NCBI RefSeq assembly: GCF_020536995.1
Contig: NC_068355.1
Span: 123,478,037 to 123,542,036, forward strand
DNA from: Dreissena polymorpha
Lineage: Eukaryota; Mollusca; Bivalvia; Myida; Dreissenidae
DNA: 64,000 nucleotides
Direction of reading: 5' to 3'
The position numbers and the translations under genes are program-made. Numbering within the stretch: position 1 is the first letter of the stretch; every line of letters begins with the position of its first letter. Shown here in pieces: positions 34,501 through 44,000 of the stretch. The notes beneath the pieces are model-generated. The model was given only the letters and a program-made list of their open reading frames with translations. It did not search any database and was not told the DNA's origin.

Positions 34501-36629
34501 CCAAATGATTTTAAAATCTCACAATGAATGACATAGTTATGGCCAGGACAAGCTCATTTATGGCCATTTTTGACCTTTGAACTCAAAGTGTGACCTTGAC
34601 CTTGGAGATATCGACGTAATTATTTCGCGCGACACACCGTCCAATGATGGTGAACAAATGTGCCAAATGATTTTAAAATCTGACAATGAACGACATAGTT
34701 ATGGCTCGGACAAGCTCATTTATGGCCATTTTTGACCTTTGAACTCAAAGTGTGACCTTGACCTTGGAGATATCGACGTAATTATTTCGCGCGACACACC
34801 GTCCAATGATGGTGAACAAATGTGCCAAATGATTTTAAAATCTGACAATGAACGACATAGTTATGGCCCGGACAAGCTTATTCCGCCAGCCCGCCAGCCA
34901 GCCCGCCAGCCAGCCAGCCCGCCCGCATTCGCCAATCTAATAACCAGTTTTTTCCTTCGGAAAACCTGGTTAAAAAAATGAAAAAAAATAAAATTGTTTT
35001 ACTTTTTTTTTGGAGGGGAAAATGAAATCTAGGGGAAAATTTACCAGCTGAGGGAAACAAAAAATCGGAGGGGAAAGGGCGGATTTTTCGGCGGGTCACA
35101 AAGAAGGAAAAAAAACACTGTGTATCTACACTTTATGCATGACATTATTGTGTGAATTATCTTTTGAAAATCCTATATAGATCGAAAAGATATGGGCATC
35201 TTATAAACTATGTATATTGACATTATTGTTTGAATCATATCTTTTCATCGATATTGAACATGGGACGTAAATAAAACATTAAGATTGAGGTCATTTATTG
35301 AAAGAATCAACAAGATTTGCATATATTTTAATATAATATATTAGCAATACGCGTATTATCAAGCTTGATCCATTATTACCCTAATTCTTCATTTCATTTA
35401 AGGTGTTGCAAAATCTTAAGCACGAATCAAAATTGAAATGGACGTTTGCAGGCAGAAAGAATACTAAATGGCCTTTGAATTACTGCATAAACTTCTTACT
35501 TTCCAATAGAATTAAAGCATGTGGCCACAAATAATGTTTAACCTCGAATTGGAAACGAGACGGAAGTCAACAAAGTTGTATATGCTATAGTCTGGTTGAG
35601 TCATGGGTAATTTTCATAAAGTTGTTACATCACAAATATTTTATAAATATATGACCATGAATCATAATGAAAATAATTATTAACCTTTCTTCTTTAAGAT
35701 TAGTTGCTTTTTCCAAATGTTTATCGTCTTTAAACATCTAAATAATCGACTGTGTTGATAGTGTCAAACTACCATCATGAAAATAAGCTTCCGGTTGATT
35801 CGTGGGTTTTGATTGGCTGCCATAATTTCAAGATTTGCATACTATAAATAGCCTTTAAACTGACCTTGCAGAACAGGTTAATTTCTTGTGAAAAAATGTC
35901 AACAGACGATGTAGCATGGTAAATACTCATAAATAAACAATTCTGTGTTACTTTAAAACACTATATGAACAATACATAAATGAGGAAATACTTCATAAGG
36001 ACCTATCAAGTTATAATGAATTACACTATTTACTTGTTTTTGACGCATTTTTGATCGGAAAAAAATGGTGACCATGTCAAAACATTTTCCGTAACGAACT
36101 GCATCATGTGCTAACGTTCTATCACGAGATTGCACGCGATTTCTATACCCACGAATCAAACAGAACCCACAACTTAACCAGTAACAACCATACACATGTC
36201 AGCAAAACATACCGAAATGTTTGACAAAGAGTAGGCTCCGATTACAACTCAATCAATGCGTTTAAAAGAACATGCCTTGAATATTCTGTGTGCAAAAAAT
36301 CATCTAAAAATGTCAATTATTTATCGCGATACGCAGTCTTGAACATCAAAGTGATTGGCTATGGGTAATGATTCGGTAATGGTAACTTTACTGTACCAGT
36401 AAATCATAACTTTAGCACAGTCAGCCGATTGTAAAACTTTCATTCAAATACGTATAAAAACAAAATCAACATTACACCTCGTGTGGAATACATACACTTT
36501 ATTTCTCCACGAAACGACTTTATTTGGATAGCTGGCTATCTCAAATCGCTTGCCACCTTTCTTAAGCCGAACAATCGCCACATTGGTCAAACGTTTCTGG
36601 CCTGTTGGTTGCTTTACGTTATGTGACAT
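20643..36629 (-). CDS. SBDS: SBDS ribosome maturation factor, complete, 5 exons
   Basis: Minus-strand exons are 36629-36496, 25838-25709, 24211-24011, 23720-23544 and 20771-20643. They total 771 bases, 256 residues plus stop (human SBDS is 250). All junctions have GT/AG and fitting phases. SBDS works with the GTPase EFL1 to release eIF6 from late pre-60S subunits, and also acts in the nucleolus. Visible domains are the N-terminal FYSH domain (residues 1-~95, with [20 protein letters not shown] and [15 protein letters not shown]), the central helical domain (~96-170, [40 protein letters not shown]), and the C-terminal ferredoxin-like domain (~171-256, [51 protein letters not shown]). The start is the ATG of MSHNVKQ. 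An upstream in-frame ATG would add ten non-conserved residues. The gene spans 16 kb because of repeat-laden introns. Confidence 0.96.
20924..21060 (-). repeat. Family B fragment
   Basis: The inverted right end of family B: AACAAGAGATGTGTTTGTCA, AATGCCCCCTACTGCGCCGC. It stops at a G-run at 21061. Confidence 0.6.
21217..22092 (-). repeat. Bivalve repeat family C, copy 2
   Basis: It runs from AACAAGGGCTGTTTATAAAA to CTCCTTCGAAGGGGGGCATA. About five ~147-bp units share GTGACCTTGACCTTTGACC, CAATAGGGGTCATCTGCCAG and ATGAAGTTTCATGATCC. The units are nearly identical, so it amplified more recently than its neighbours. Confidence 0.8.
23544..23720 (-). CDS. SBDS: SBDS exon 4
   Basis: 177 bases in phase 0. 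It begins [20 protein letters not shown] and ends [10 protein letters not shown]. The donor is ATG/GTAGGG. It is four codons longer than the human exon (165 bases), in the loop before RAYMRI and in the acidic stretch. Confidence 0.93.
24011..24211 (-). CDS. SBDS: SBDS exon 3
   Basis: 201 bases, the same size as human exon 3. It runs from [20 protein letters not shown] to PTRNSKQQ and includes the family's most conserved stretch, [14 protein letters not shown]. Confidence 0.96.
24240..24817 (-). repeat. Tandem bivalve repeat, three ~150-bp units
   Basis: Units contain GTGCATCATCCTCTTATCC, CAAGTTTCAATGAAATC, CACTTCCAAGATATGGCTC and GGGCCATAACTCCGTTA. The array ends GACGGACAAAGCCAAAACAA and CCTATGGCGAAGG. 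It lies in SBDS intron 2, whose remainder (24818-25708) shows nothing recognisable. Confidence 0.75.
25709..25838 (-). CDS. SBDS: SBDS exon 2
   Basis: 130 bases, the same size as human exon 2. The leading G completes Val45. It encodes [20 protein letters not shown] and [20 protein letters not shown], ending CLQ before GTAACC. Confidence 0.95.
25929..26487 (+). repeat. Bivalve repeat family F, copy 1
   Basis: Units carry CTTGCCAGGTACAGTACCC, CATGATAGTAAGAAAATATT and AAGGGCCATAATTCTTACAA. A longer copy lies at 28655-29676. Confidence 0.65.
26722..27091 (-). repeat. Family B, inverted copy
   Basis: It runs AACAAGAGATGTGTTTGTCA ... GCAGCTCCATGAGATACACA ... CTACCGGGGGCATAAAA. It is collinear with 9115-9450 in reverse. 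Confidence 0.65.
27437..27560. repeat. Poly-G module 1
   Basis: G-runs separated by single T bases (about 27454-27495) are followed by TCTTGGGTGCGATGGTTGGA and CGGTATTTCAAACATAAAAT. The same tail follows G-runs at 28410-28460. The G-runs fit a G-quadruplex pattern. Confidence 0.65.
27579..28272 (-). mobile_element. Family A copy 2
   Basis: It runs from AACAAGGGACAAAATTGTCA and AAACCAGGTTTTC to the GCCAGCCCGCCAGCC short repeats and CGGAAAACCTGGTT. Three internal units contain GACACACCGTCCAATGATG. Poly-G modules flank both sides. Confidence 0.72.
28273..28640. repeat. Poly-G modules 2 and 3
   Basis: Two tandem modules. Each has a G-run block, TATAGTGTGAGGGTGTGGTG, TTTGTGAGATGATCTT, a long A-run (19 and about 30 bases), then further G-runs. 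A reverse-complement relative with C-runs and AAGATCATCTATTAAATGAT is at 53745-53950. Confidence 0.7.
28655..29676 (+). repeat. Bivalve repeat family F, copy 2
   Basis: About five ~170-bp units with TTGAAAGCAATAGC, TTGATACTTAAG, GTGGACC and GGGCACATAATTCNGTC. It ends in a (GACGCC)n-like stretch near 29590-29625 followed by GATGACAATAGCTC and a T-run. Confidence 0.7.
29677..30077. other. SBDS intron 1 sequence, nothing recognised
   Basis: AT-rich sequence with no supported feature. Confidence 0.35.
30078..31042. mobile_element. Large foldback element with CGGCCGAGTTGAT ends
   Basis: ACATTAAAGCCGGCCGAGTT at the left and AACTCGGCCGACTTTAATGT at the right are inverted ends of about 24 bp. A second inverted pair lies inside: CACAGGTGTTGGGCGC (30366) and GCGCCCAACACCTGTG (30735). 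The arms between these pairs look diverged but related. The middle holds only short open frames without recognisable products. Confidence 0.55.
31043..32039. other. SBDS intron 1 sequence, nothing recognised
   Basis: No supported exon or repeat. A 74-codon open frame at 31642-31866 shows no family features. Confidence 0.35.
32040..32812 (+). repeat. Tandem repeat, four ~160-bp units
   Basis: Units repeat with a 159-160 bp period: GTAGGACATTCAATGAAATC, CATAACTCTGGAACGACAAT, AAAGGGGATCAGGGTTTATC. It ends with a (GGAC/CAGA) microsatellite and ATAGACGGGCGTATAAAAA. The units are nearly identical. Confidence 0.85.
32813..34241. other. SBDS intron 1 sequence with small repeat pieces
   Basis: TTGCAATAATCCAAATCCC and CTGGGAGTTGCAACTGATTA (32932-32990) form a small palindromic element related to 37922-38100 and 27100-27150. 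A (G)GAAAGGG-rich repeat piece at about 33990-34115 may be the left flank of an element interrupted by family A copy 3. Confidence 0.4.
34242..34971 (-). mobile_element. Family A copy 3
   Basis: Same ends and order as 27579-28272. A ~38-bp internal duplication of AAAGGGAGAAAACTCAAACT is seen near 34285-34355. Confidence 0.72.
34972..36495. other. Remainder of SBDS intron 1
   Basis: The 34985-35110 stretch is GGGGAAA-rich and probably the right flank of the repeat split by family A copy 3. A promoter-like block sits at 35811-35918 (separate entry). Otherwise nothing is recognised. Confidence 0.4.
35811..35918 (+). promoter_or_regulatory. TATA/octamer/CCAAT block with possible first exon
   Basis: In order these are GATTGG (inverted CCAAT, 35811-35816), the octamer ATTTGCAT (35833-35840), TATAAATA (35843-35850), and an ATG at 35896 reading MSTDDVA before the donor TG/GTAAAT at 35919. 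The spacing is that of a compact RNA polymerase II promoter. The short exon ends in phase 2, and an acceptor at 37730 (ATTTTGTTTAG) ahead of the INPP5K start exon would keep phase. It lies inside SBDS intron 1 on the opposite strand. No transcript evidence is available. Confidence 0.35.
36496..36629 (-). CDS. SBDS: SBDS exon 1 (start)
   Basis: It encodes [20 protein letters not shown], then [20 protein letters not shown] and WRNK. It ends with two bases of the next Val codon, AAAGT/GTATGT, the same phase as human exon 1. Confidence 0.93.
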
Positions 36630-36820
36630 GCTTAAATATATAAATCTATATAATATCAAACAAAGTGAAGAGCGTATATTTCAAGTATAAACTTAAGTTT
36701 TCCTATTAAATTACAGATAAACATAAAAATCCAGTTTCATCTGGCAAAAAATATATTTCGCCACCGGAAGTAAATACTAAATATTCTTCGAGAGTAATCG
36801 CCCCTTTTTTTAGGGTTTAC

Positions 36821-37532
36821 AGTCAAAACGGCCCAAAGTCAAAACGACCCCTAGTCATTCAAACCGGCCCCTTGTAATAATGACCGAAAACTTGGTCAAA
36901 ACGGCCCCAAATTTGGTCAAAACGGCCCCACTTTGGTCGCAACGGCCCCAAAGACAGTTTTTAAGTTGGTCAAAGCGGCCCCACATTTGGTCAAAACGGC
37001 CATTAACTGTTATATATTTTTAGGTTGGCACAGACGCCTGAATCGTCGGACTGGCTACGCTACACTACTCTATACCCTCATCCGAACCATCCACGAAGAG
37101 GTGATTGAAGTAGAGAACATGATTGTGCTTGTCAATGAGCAGCAGCTGCAGAGGATCCAGCGGAAACGAATGAGTGATGAACTTATTAATGACTGAAATC
37201 AATAAAGATATTGATTTAGCTTGGCGTTTGTGCGTTTGTGTTACGGTGGTGCTAGTGTGAAACATTTTCGTTATTTCTTGTAAATTATTATGTTCGACAA
37301 CTATTAGAATGTAATTGATACAAATAGAACATTTTTTTCACATAAATCATACTTATATATCGCTTTTTTTTCTTCCTTGTCAATTATAATGTTTGACACG
37401 TATAAGAAACTATTTGATAATTATTATGTTTTACTTTAAAAAAATCATTTTCTTACTCATAAATATCTTTCTTGTCATTTGTTATGTTAGAATGTACTTG
37501 AAACAGCCGTTTTGACTGGGGCCGTTTTGACT
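36821..37532 (+). mobile_element. MULE-like DNA transposon remnant
   Basis: The ends AGTCAAAACGGCC (36821) and GGCCGTTTTGACT (37532) are inverted, and each end is made of several direct repeats of GTCAAAACGGCCCC. CCCCTTTTTTTAG just left (36801) and CCCCTTTTTTAG just right (37537) may be remains of a target-site duplication. Inside is a short coding exon (next entry). It is far too short to be autonomous. Confidence 0.6.
37023..37196 (+). CDS. Transposase C-terminal fragment (MULE/FLYWCH-type, tentative)
   Basis: 57 intact codons from GWHRRLNRRTGY to KRMSDELIND and TGA, preceded by an acceptor-like TTTTTAG. AATAAA follows at 37201-37206. GWH-RRLNRR followed by an amphipathic helix (TIHEEVIEVENM) resembles the conserved C-terminal segment of animal MULE transposases. 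No catalytic residues are included. It could alternatively be a captured terminal exon of another gene. Confidence 0.45.
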   Translation, partial: GWHRRLNRRTGYATLLYTLIRTIHEEVIEVENMIVLVNEQQLQRIQRKRMSDELIND

Positions 37533-37806
37533 AGCTCCCCTTTTTTAGACTGGTTTCATAACTTTTAATCTGAACTTAGCTAACTTAATAAAAAAATAAC
37601 TGTTCAAACCAGGAAATGAAGATTGTTGACACGACCCTTCATTGAACCATCATTGGAATATACATGATACATTCTTGCAGTCATTGATGTCAATAAGACA
37701 AGACGCATTTAAACTTTTTATTTTGTTTAGTTTGTATCATGTGTATGTGTTGAACTCATATGTTCAAGTTCTTAAACCTTACAACTCAAGCCTGTCAAGA
37801 GCAAGA

Positions 37807-37880
37807 ATGCAAAAGGTTGAACAAAAATTGCAAAAAGTCTCTCTGGGACAAGGAAACAATGCAAAAACAAAGACAATCAG
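37807..37880 (+). CDS. INPP5K: INPP5K-like exon 1
   Basis: ATG at 37807 reads MQKVEQKLQKVSLGQGNNAK, TKTI, and ends in AG/GTAAAG. The AG joins the A that opens the next exon to give Arg (KTIRIYLVTWNVGG). The frame stays open upstream to 37642, with acceptor-like sites at 37680 and 37730, so a longer N-terminus is possible. Confidence 0.65.
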
Positions 37881-40800
37881 GTAAAGACTTGTTCTTTTCT
37901 ACAACAAGCTACTTTTAATCTTGTTGCAATAATCCAACCACCAGCTATTGACCTTCCTAGACCATATAATAAAAACGTACTCGCCTTAGCCTTTGAAGTG
38001 GTCATACAATTTTGCACCTTTGGAGTCTATTATAGACGGCGCATTGCAACTCTCAGCAACCCTTTGGGTTATAAAGCTGAGGGTTGAATTATTGCAACTA
38101 TTTACCCTCGGGGTCTGAGCTGTAGATATATACCCATAAAAACTCAGAGCGTTCAAGAAGAACTAACTCCTTTGTGTGCCTTATTTCGATCAGGTGCCTA
38201 AGTTTTTTATGACGTATTTTCCAATACCAGCACTTATATCACGCGCCAGTCTTCCTGGGGAAACTCATAACAGAAGTTGTAATTCCGCCAACCTCTCGTA
38301 AAAATGCGGTTTAAACAGGTCTTTATGAATAACAAAGCTTAAATTATGTCATTTATCGATATTTCATTTTTCTTGCATTTATCGCACTTATATTCTTTAA
38401 ATCACCATTAAATTCATAAAACATCCATCAAAATACTCTAAATTGCCAGGGACGCTGCAGTATTCAGGGGAGGTAAGACAATTCGCCGTAAATAAGCGCT
38501 TTGTTTACCTGGGGCTCATAAGGGGGCATTCATAAATAAGATCGAAGCATTACATTTTAAGATAAAAGACGTCCAATTGAGATGTTTATTGTTAAATTTA
38601 AGCTCTTTACTGCAGCGCAATTGCCACAAAAAACTTGCTTTTAGAAGAGGTGAGACATTCCTATGTCCACATTGTGTTTAGGAAAAATATCGTATTATAA
38701 TGAAAATATGTTTGGTAATTTTACAAATGTGTGTTTATGAGTGTTTAATGTTCTTTTCTGTTACCTTCTTAATTGTTAGTTGTTGCTAATTTTTATAAAT
38801 ATTTAAGACACGCATTACAATAATCTTCAAAATATATGAATAACCTTTCTTTTCTAAAAAAACAACATTAGAATGTCTCGCTCCTAGCTTAAGTATTCGT
38901 GTGAGCAAAATAACTATTTATCTACCCCATGTGAGCCCCCATTTGTGACGTCATGAAGACAGCTGGTCGAACTCAGGAGTGCTTCTCAGTGACGTATATC
39001 ATGTGGGGTAATAGATAGTTTTTAACCGTTTACGACTGTTTTGTTTGTTTATATTTCATTTTTTGGGCAGATTTTGATACAGTTTTAAATACTCTGTCTA
39101 AATACCATAGCAGGTTGTCAGTATAGTTGTTGATGTCGAGCATGCGCAGAGACAAAGTTTAACGTGATCGAACTTAGGCACACAGAGCATAATCTACTTC
39201 TCTTTAAGTGCTGGGCTCCTCTGACAAGGAGTCTGTTTCATGGGCAGAACCAGTACTTTGTTCCTTTTTGGGAGATCTTTAAAATGTTCCTGCATTGGGT
39301 ATTGAACTTGTGACCTCCAGGTCGCTAGACAGACACTATTTCCACAACGCAACTAATCTTTTTAATAAATGTAGTGTATTGGTTATTTTGATTTGCATAA
39401 GTATGTCTTACAATGTGTAATTATAGAAGTTTAATCGGCCAATTTACTTTAAATGTTGATTTTTAAATCTAAGGAGCAGATGCACAAGGTGGGATCACTT
39501 TATACAAAAATAAGGATAACTTGACCATAAACAGTTGAATGTTAAACTTAGTAAGCTTCACACACAAATCCAAGACACAGCTTGTGCTGACAAAATTGAG
39601 TATCATATCAGATGGCTTGGTTGTCTTTTTAAGGACTGTTTGTTTCTACCTGTACAAAATTATTTGCTTTAAATATGCATCACATGGTATTATTATAGCG
39701 AAATTTTAAACGTGAAAATGATTTCTTAACAAAAAAATTTATGTGTCAGTTTAAGGAAATAGGCAGATGCAGTTTGTAAAATGGATGAAATATGAAAATG
39801 AGGCAGAAGTTTACATTATTGGCAGACATAAGTACATGATTGGACCTCAGATGTTAGCCGGAATTCCAAATTATATGAACTTAAGATGACTGGTCGAGAT
39901 CAGATAAATAGCTTAATTAAAAAATGCTAGCCTAATCCTTGATCACTATGAGATTTTAAATGTAAACTGCAAATCTACTTTGCAGATCCTTATAACATCC
40001 ATTTTGTCGAAAACAAGCATTAAGAGAACATGTCATTTGAACAAAAAAAATCAAACATATGACAAAAGATACATGTATTTAACACAAGATCTTTAATTAG
40101 TTTTTACATAAAAAATAAAATAAAAAAGATACAGATACATTTAAGATTTGCTAAAAAACCCATAAATGATCAGAATATAAATACATGTACAACATTCTTG
40201 ATATTGATGACTGACACACACTTTTTTGCACATACAAGGCCAATGTTAAAAAGTTCCCTCATGTGTTGCTTTCTTTCATGAATTCCTCTTTGATGGCCTT
40301 ATTTAGGGGACTTCATGTTTTGTGTGTAATACCATCTAAGGATCCTCTACAAAGATTGTTCAACTCATGCTCCTTGGGTCAAAATTTGACAAACCCCTGG
40401 GGTCACAAGATTTGGTAGATTAGACTAACATAGTGAATAATTTTGATTTAAAAATCTCTCAGTCCACAAGGATCAGAGGTTTAAATTAATATTTGGTATG
40501 AAGTGGTTTTTGTCTTTTGTTCATTTATTATCAGGCATTATAATAATTGTAAGAATATTAAATGTATGATTTTTGTAAGTTTATTAGCATGTAAAAACCA
40601 TATGCATTTCTGTTACGAATGTGTTTATTACTCCATATTGTTACAACACATTATCAGAATCTACCTGGTAACCTGGAATGTGGGTGGGACTGGACCATGC
40701 AAAGATCTGACAGAGCTGCTTGACCTTCAAGCCAAGACACTGCCTGACATATATGGCATCGGGTAAGTGGATTGTTATTGATAATTGGCTTGATATGAAA

Positions 40801-41002
40801 TCCATTTATGTTCCTTCAGTTGATTCACAGATGTGCGGAAGCATATTGAGTTAATTACTCAATTAACTCACTGCTTATAAATAACACTTTAACATTACCA
40901 GTATTTTTGGACTTGAATTTGAAATCGTTTCCTGTGTATTTTAAATAACAAAATCAGCCTATGATTAAATAACTATATCAAGTTTGTGACCTTCTTACAC
41001 TA

Positions 41003-41046
<44 letters not shown>

Positions 41047-44000
41047 AAGAAAACTTTATTTACCTCGTCAATAGGTATGTGTAGGTCGAGGCCATCCTAC
41101 TCCATACCTTACAAAAATTATGTGTTAGTAGCAATTAAATACAGCCTGTGTTAGTATACAACTAAATGATTTGCACGTTTATAAACAGCGGATGCAAGTT
41201 TATATTTAGCAATGTACAATGTATGCATGTATACATAGATACATAGTAGATGACAAACTTTGTGAAAGCACAGAAAATACAAGTAGCAAATATACTTTCT
41301 ATATAACACAGGGATCTTCATACTTAATATGGAGATTTGTACTACACATATCATTGTTTTCTTTTGTAAAAGGTAAAGAAAGTGTAGATTTGAACAAACA
41401 AAATATGTGAAAACAAAACCACAGTGTATAGTTGAAATCATTCATTTCAGTGCACATCAATGTAAAGCAAGTACATTTTAAGTTATGGGTTCATTGATTA
41501 ATAATCTTACAACTGACCAATTTGGAAATTCCGATCCTTGGCAAATGGTGTGCTTTTGAATTTCCCATGCTAGTTGAAAACTATTTTTTAGCCCTGGTAC
41601 TGTTGGGATTTTACTATGTTTTTTACAGATAAAAACATACCTTTTCATTTCAAGAAATAAAATATTAATGGGGGTCATTTTTTCAGAACAAATCCCAAGT
41701 AGAACATCTTGGCAAGAGATGTTGGGAAAATTGATGTTGTTTAGATTCATTGAATATTTTATATAGTTGATAATGGGTTGAATGTGTTCACATTCCCAGA
41801 AAAGATGAGTTAAGGTTTCCTCATGTTTTTTACAAAAAGAACATAGATTGTCGTTAACAATTTTCATTTTATATAACAGAGATTTTGTACCCAAGATTCT
41901 GTGTACAATTCTAGTTTGAAGCCATTGTATATATGTATCTCTGGAGTTTTCAAAAACAAAGTTATGTACAAACTTCCAGTCAATGTTATTAAATATTTCA
42001 TTCCACTTATTTTGACATGTAGGTTTTTCTTTATTAAATGTATATGTGCTACACTTATACACTATCTTGCTCTGAAGTAATTTTTTAAGAATATGGACTT
42101 GTTTAGCCATTTTGCTAAATTGATGACTGCTATCCCCATGATATCACCTGTACCCAGTCCCCACCTTACAATGAAGTAATGAAGTAGTGATTTATATACA
42201 GGATTTACCATGGAAGTCTGTTTGTTTGTCGAACATTGTACTCCTACACTTTGTTGGTAACCAGAGCACAACATGCTTATAGTTTGCTATCGTTATCACC
42301 TTTGTCAGTTGTGCTATGTCAACATTTAATTTGTTCACACTCTTGAACATAAACATCACATATATATTATATATTGCCCAATCTTCATGAACATTTCTCA
42401 GCATTTTTTCTCCCAACAATATCTAGGCAAAACTCAAACCTTATTCATCATGCAACTTGTTCTGGATGGTATTTATTGGAATGCATAAACAATTCTGACA
42501 CCTCTAAATCTGCCCTGGATGGATCATTTTCAACACAATTTTGATATGCACAGCATTTTTCCAGGTTCCAGGAAATGGACCCATCAGAAAGTGATGATAA
42601 GACAAATCAGTGGACATCTAGACTGACTGATACTTTGGGAGAACGGGATTACGTCCGGGTATGTTTTTGATAAAAGTACCATGAATTGTATCTGTTGAGA
42701 CATATTTTCATTATGTCCTTTATTCTGCTGTCTTACATCTTGTGTTTTTTTTTTCAATATGGGTCCCCATACCGTTTTTTTTTAACAAACTATGGTATTG
42801 CAAATTTATGGTAGTTTTGGCAGAAGCTGTCATGGATGTTTGCGATATCTTATTGTTTTGCAGACTCACTAATATAAGATCTAACTGTAAAGACACATGG
42901 TACAATGCATCAAAGTAATATATTCTCTCACACAAATAAGATTGATCTTAGCAATGTTTATAGCAAGTGGAGCCTGGTTTTGTTTTTCAGCTGAAGGTGA
43001 TCAGAATGCAGGCCATATCCCTGCAGGTGTATGTGAAGCGCTCCTTGCTACTCAACATCACAAGCGTAGAGTCTGAGTTCTCCAAGGCGGGCATGGGCGG
43101 CTGGTGGGTATGTATAATTGCATCTCATTCTAAGAAAATTTGGCCTAATGCATGTGCATCATTGCCATCAAGTGTCACCCCAGATGTGCCAGTGCAGTCT
43201 TGCCAAAAAGAGACTTCTTTTATACAAACAATATCATAAAAGCGCAAGTGTTATCCCAGATGTGCAACTGCACAGGCTTATCTGGGATGACACTTTACAC
43301 ACATGCATAAAGCCTGATTTTCCTAGAGTGGGGATCAATGGCATTTACAAGACATGTTGCAGCATGAATCCAGGCATTGATTATAGTATGGGAGTCACAT
43401 TGGGTTTTGATGGTTGTTTAAGTCTGTAATTATAAATCATTTTTTGTCTAGCAAATTGCTTCTACATATAATAATATAAACACCTGAGTTATGTGCTATT
43501 GAACTTTTAGCTCTTTTTATAGTGGAAATGCACAAAGTCTGCACAGGTTCAATAGGTACGACACTTTCCGCTTTTATTGTATTTTTCATTTTAAGGAAGA
43601 CTACTTCAAGAATACCCAGTTATGGGAGAAAATGTTGTACCTGATTAGCCTGTGCAAACTTTCAAACATGCATTAAACCCCCTTCTTACTGACTGCGGCT
43701 TAAATATCACATGTTGCGCATAATTACTGACTTACATGATTAATTTCTATTATGCTAGGAGGACATACTTGGTGTAAGTGACCATCAAGCTTTGTCATTT
43801 ATGTGTGCCGTGAACAAAAACAAACTGGGTGTGTTTTGGGTTTCTTGATATGTTTTTGTGACATGCTTTACGGTTGTTTGATATGTCCTAGAAAGCAACA
43901 ATTACCACAAATATATTCAGTTTAATGATTTTCTAAGGATCAAGAATGACTGCAAAGGTGATAATTGATGACTTGTTTTATTGAAGTACTCATATAAATG

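Larger units (their letters stand above)
36630..37806. promoter_or_regulatory. Shared upstream region of SBDS and INPP5K-like gene
   Basis: The two start codons point away from each other with 1.2 kb between them, so both promoters probably lie here. No TATA box is placed convincingly. The MULE-like insertion at 36821-37532 occupies most of it and starts about 190 bases upstream of the SBDS ATG. Confidence 0.4.
37881..40657 (+). other. INPP5K-like intron 1
   Basis: It contains a palindromic repeat (37922-38100, CCAGCTATTGACCTTCC and AGCTGAGGGTTGAATTATTG), a small hairpin element (38912-39020), and an old inverted SINE copy (39225-39352). The remainder is unremarkable. Confidence 0.5.

Noticed and set aside
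41478-42110. 210-codon frame as a host gene
   Set aside because: It matches the zinc-knuckle end of a LINE ORF2 and is followed by a poly-A tail on its strand, antisense within an intron.
43118-43429. 103-codon frame after exon 4
   Set aside because: It reads through the splice donor into a decayed MITE. The spliced model fits the phosphatase family.
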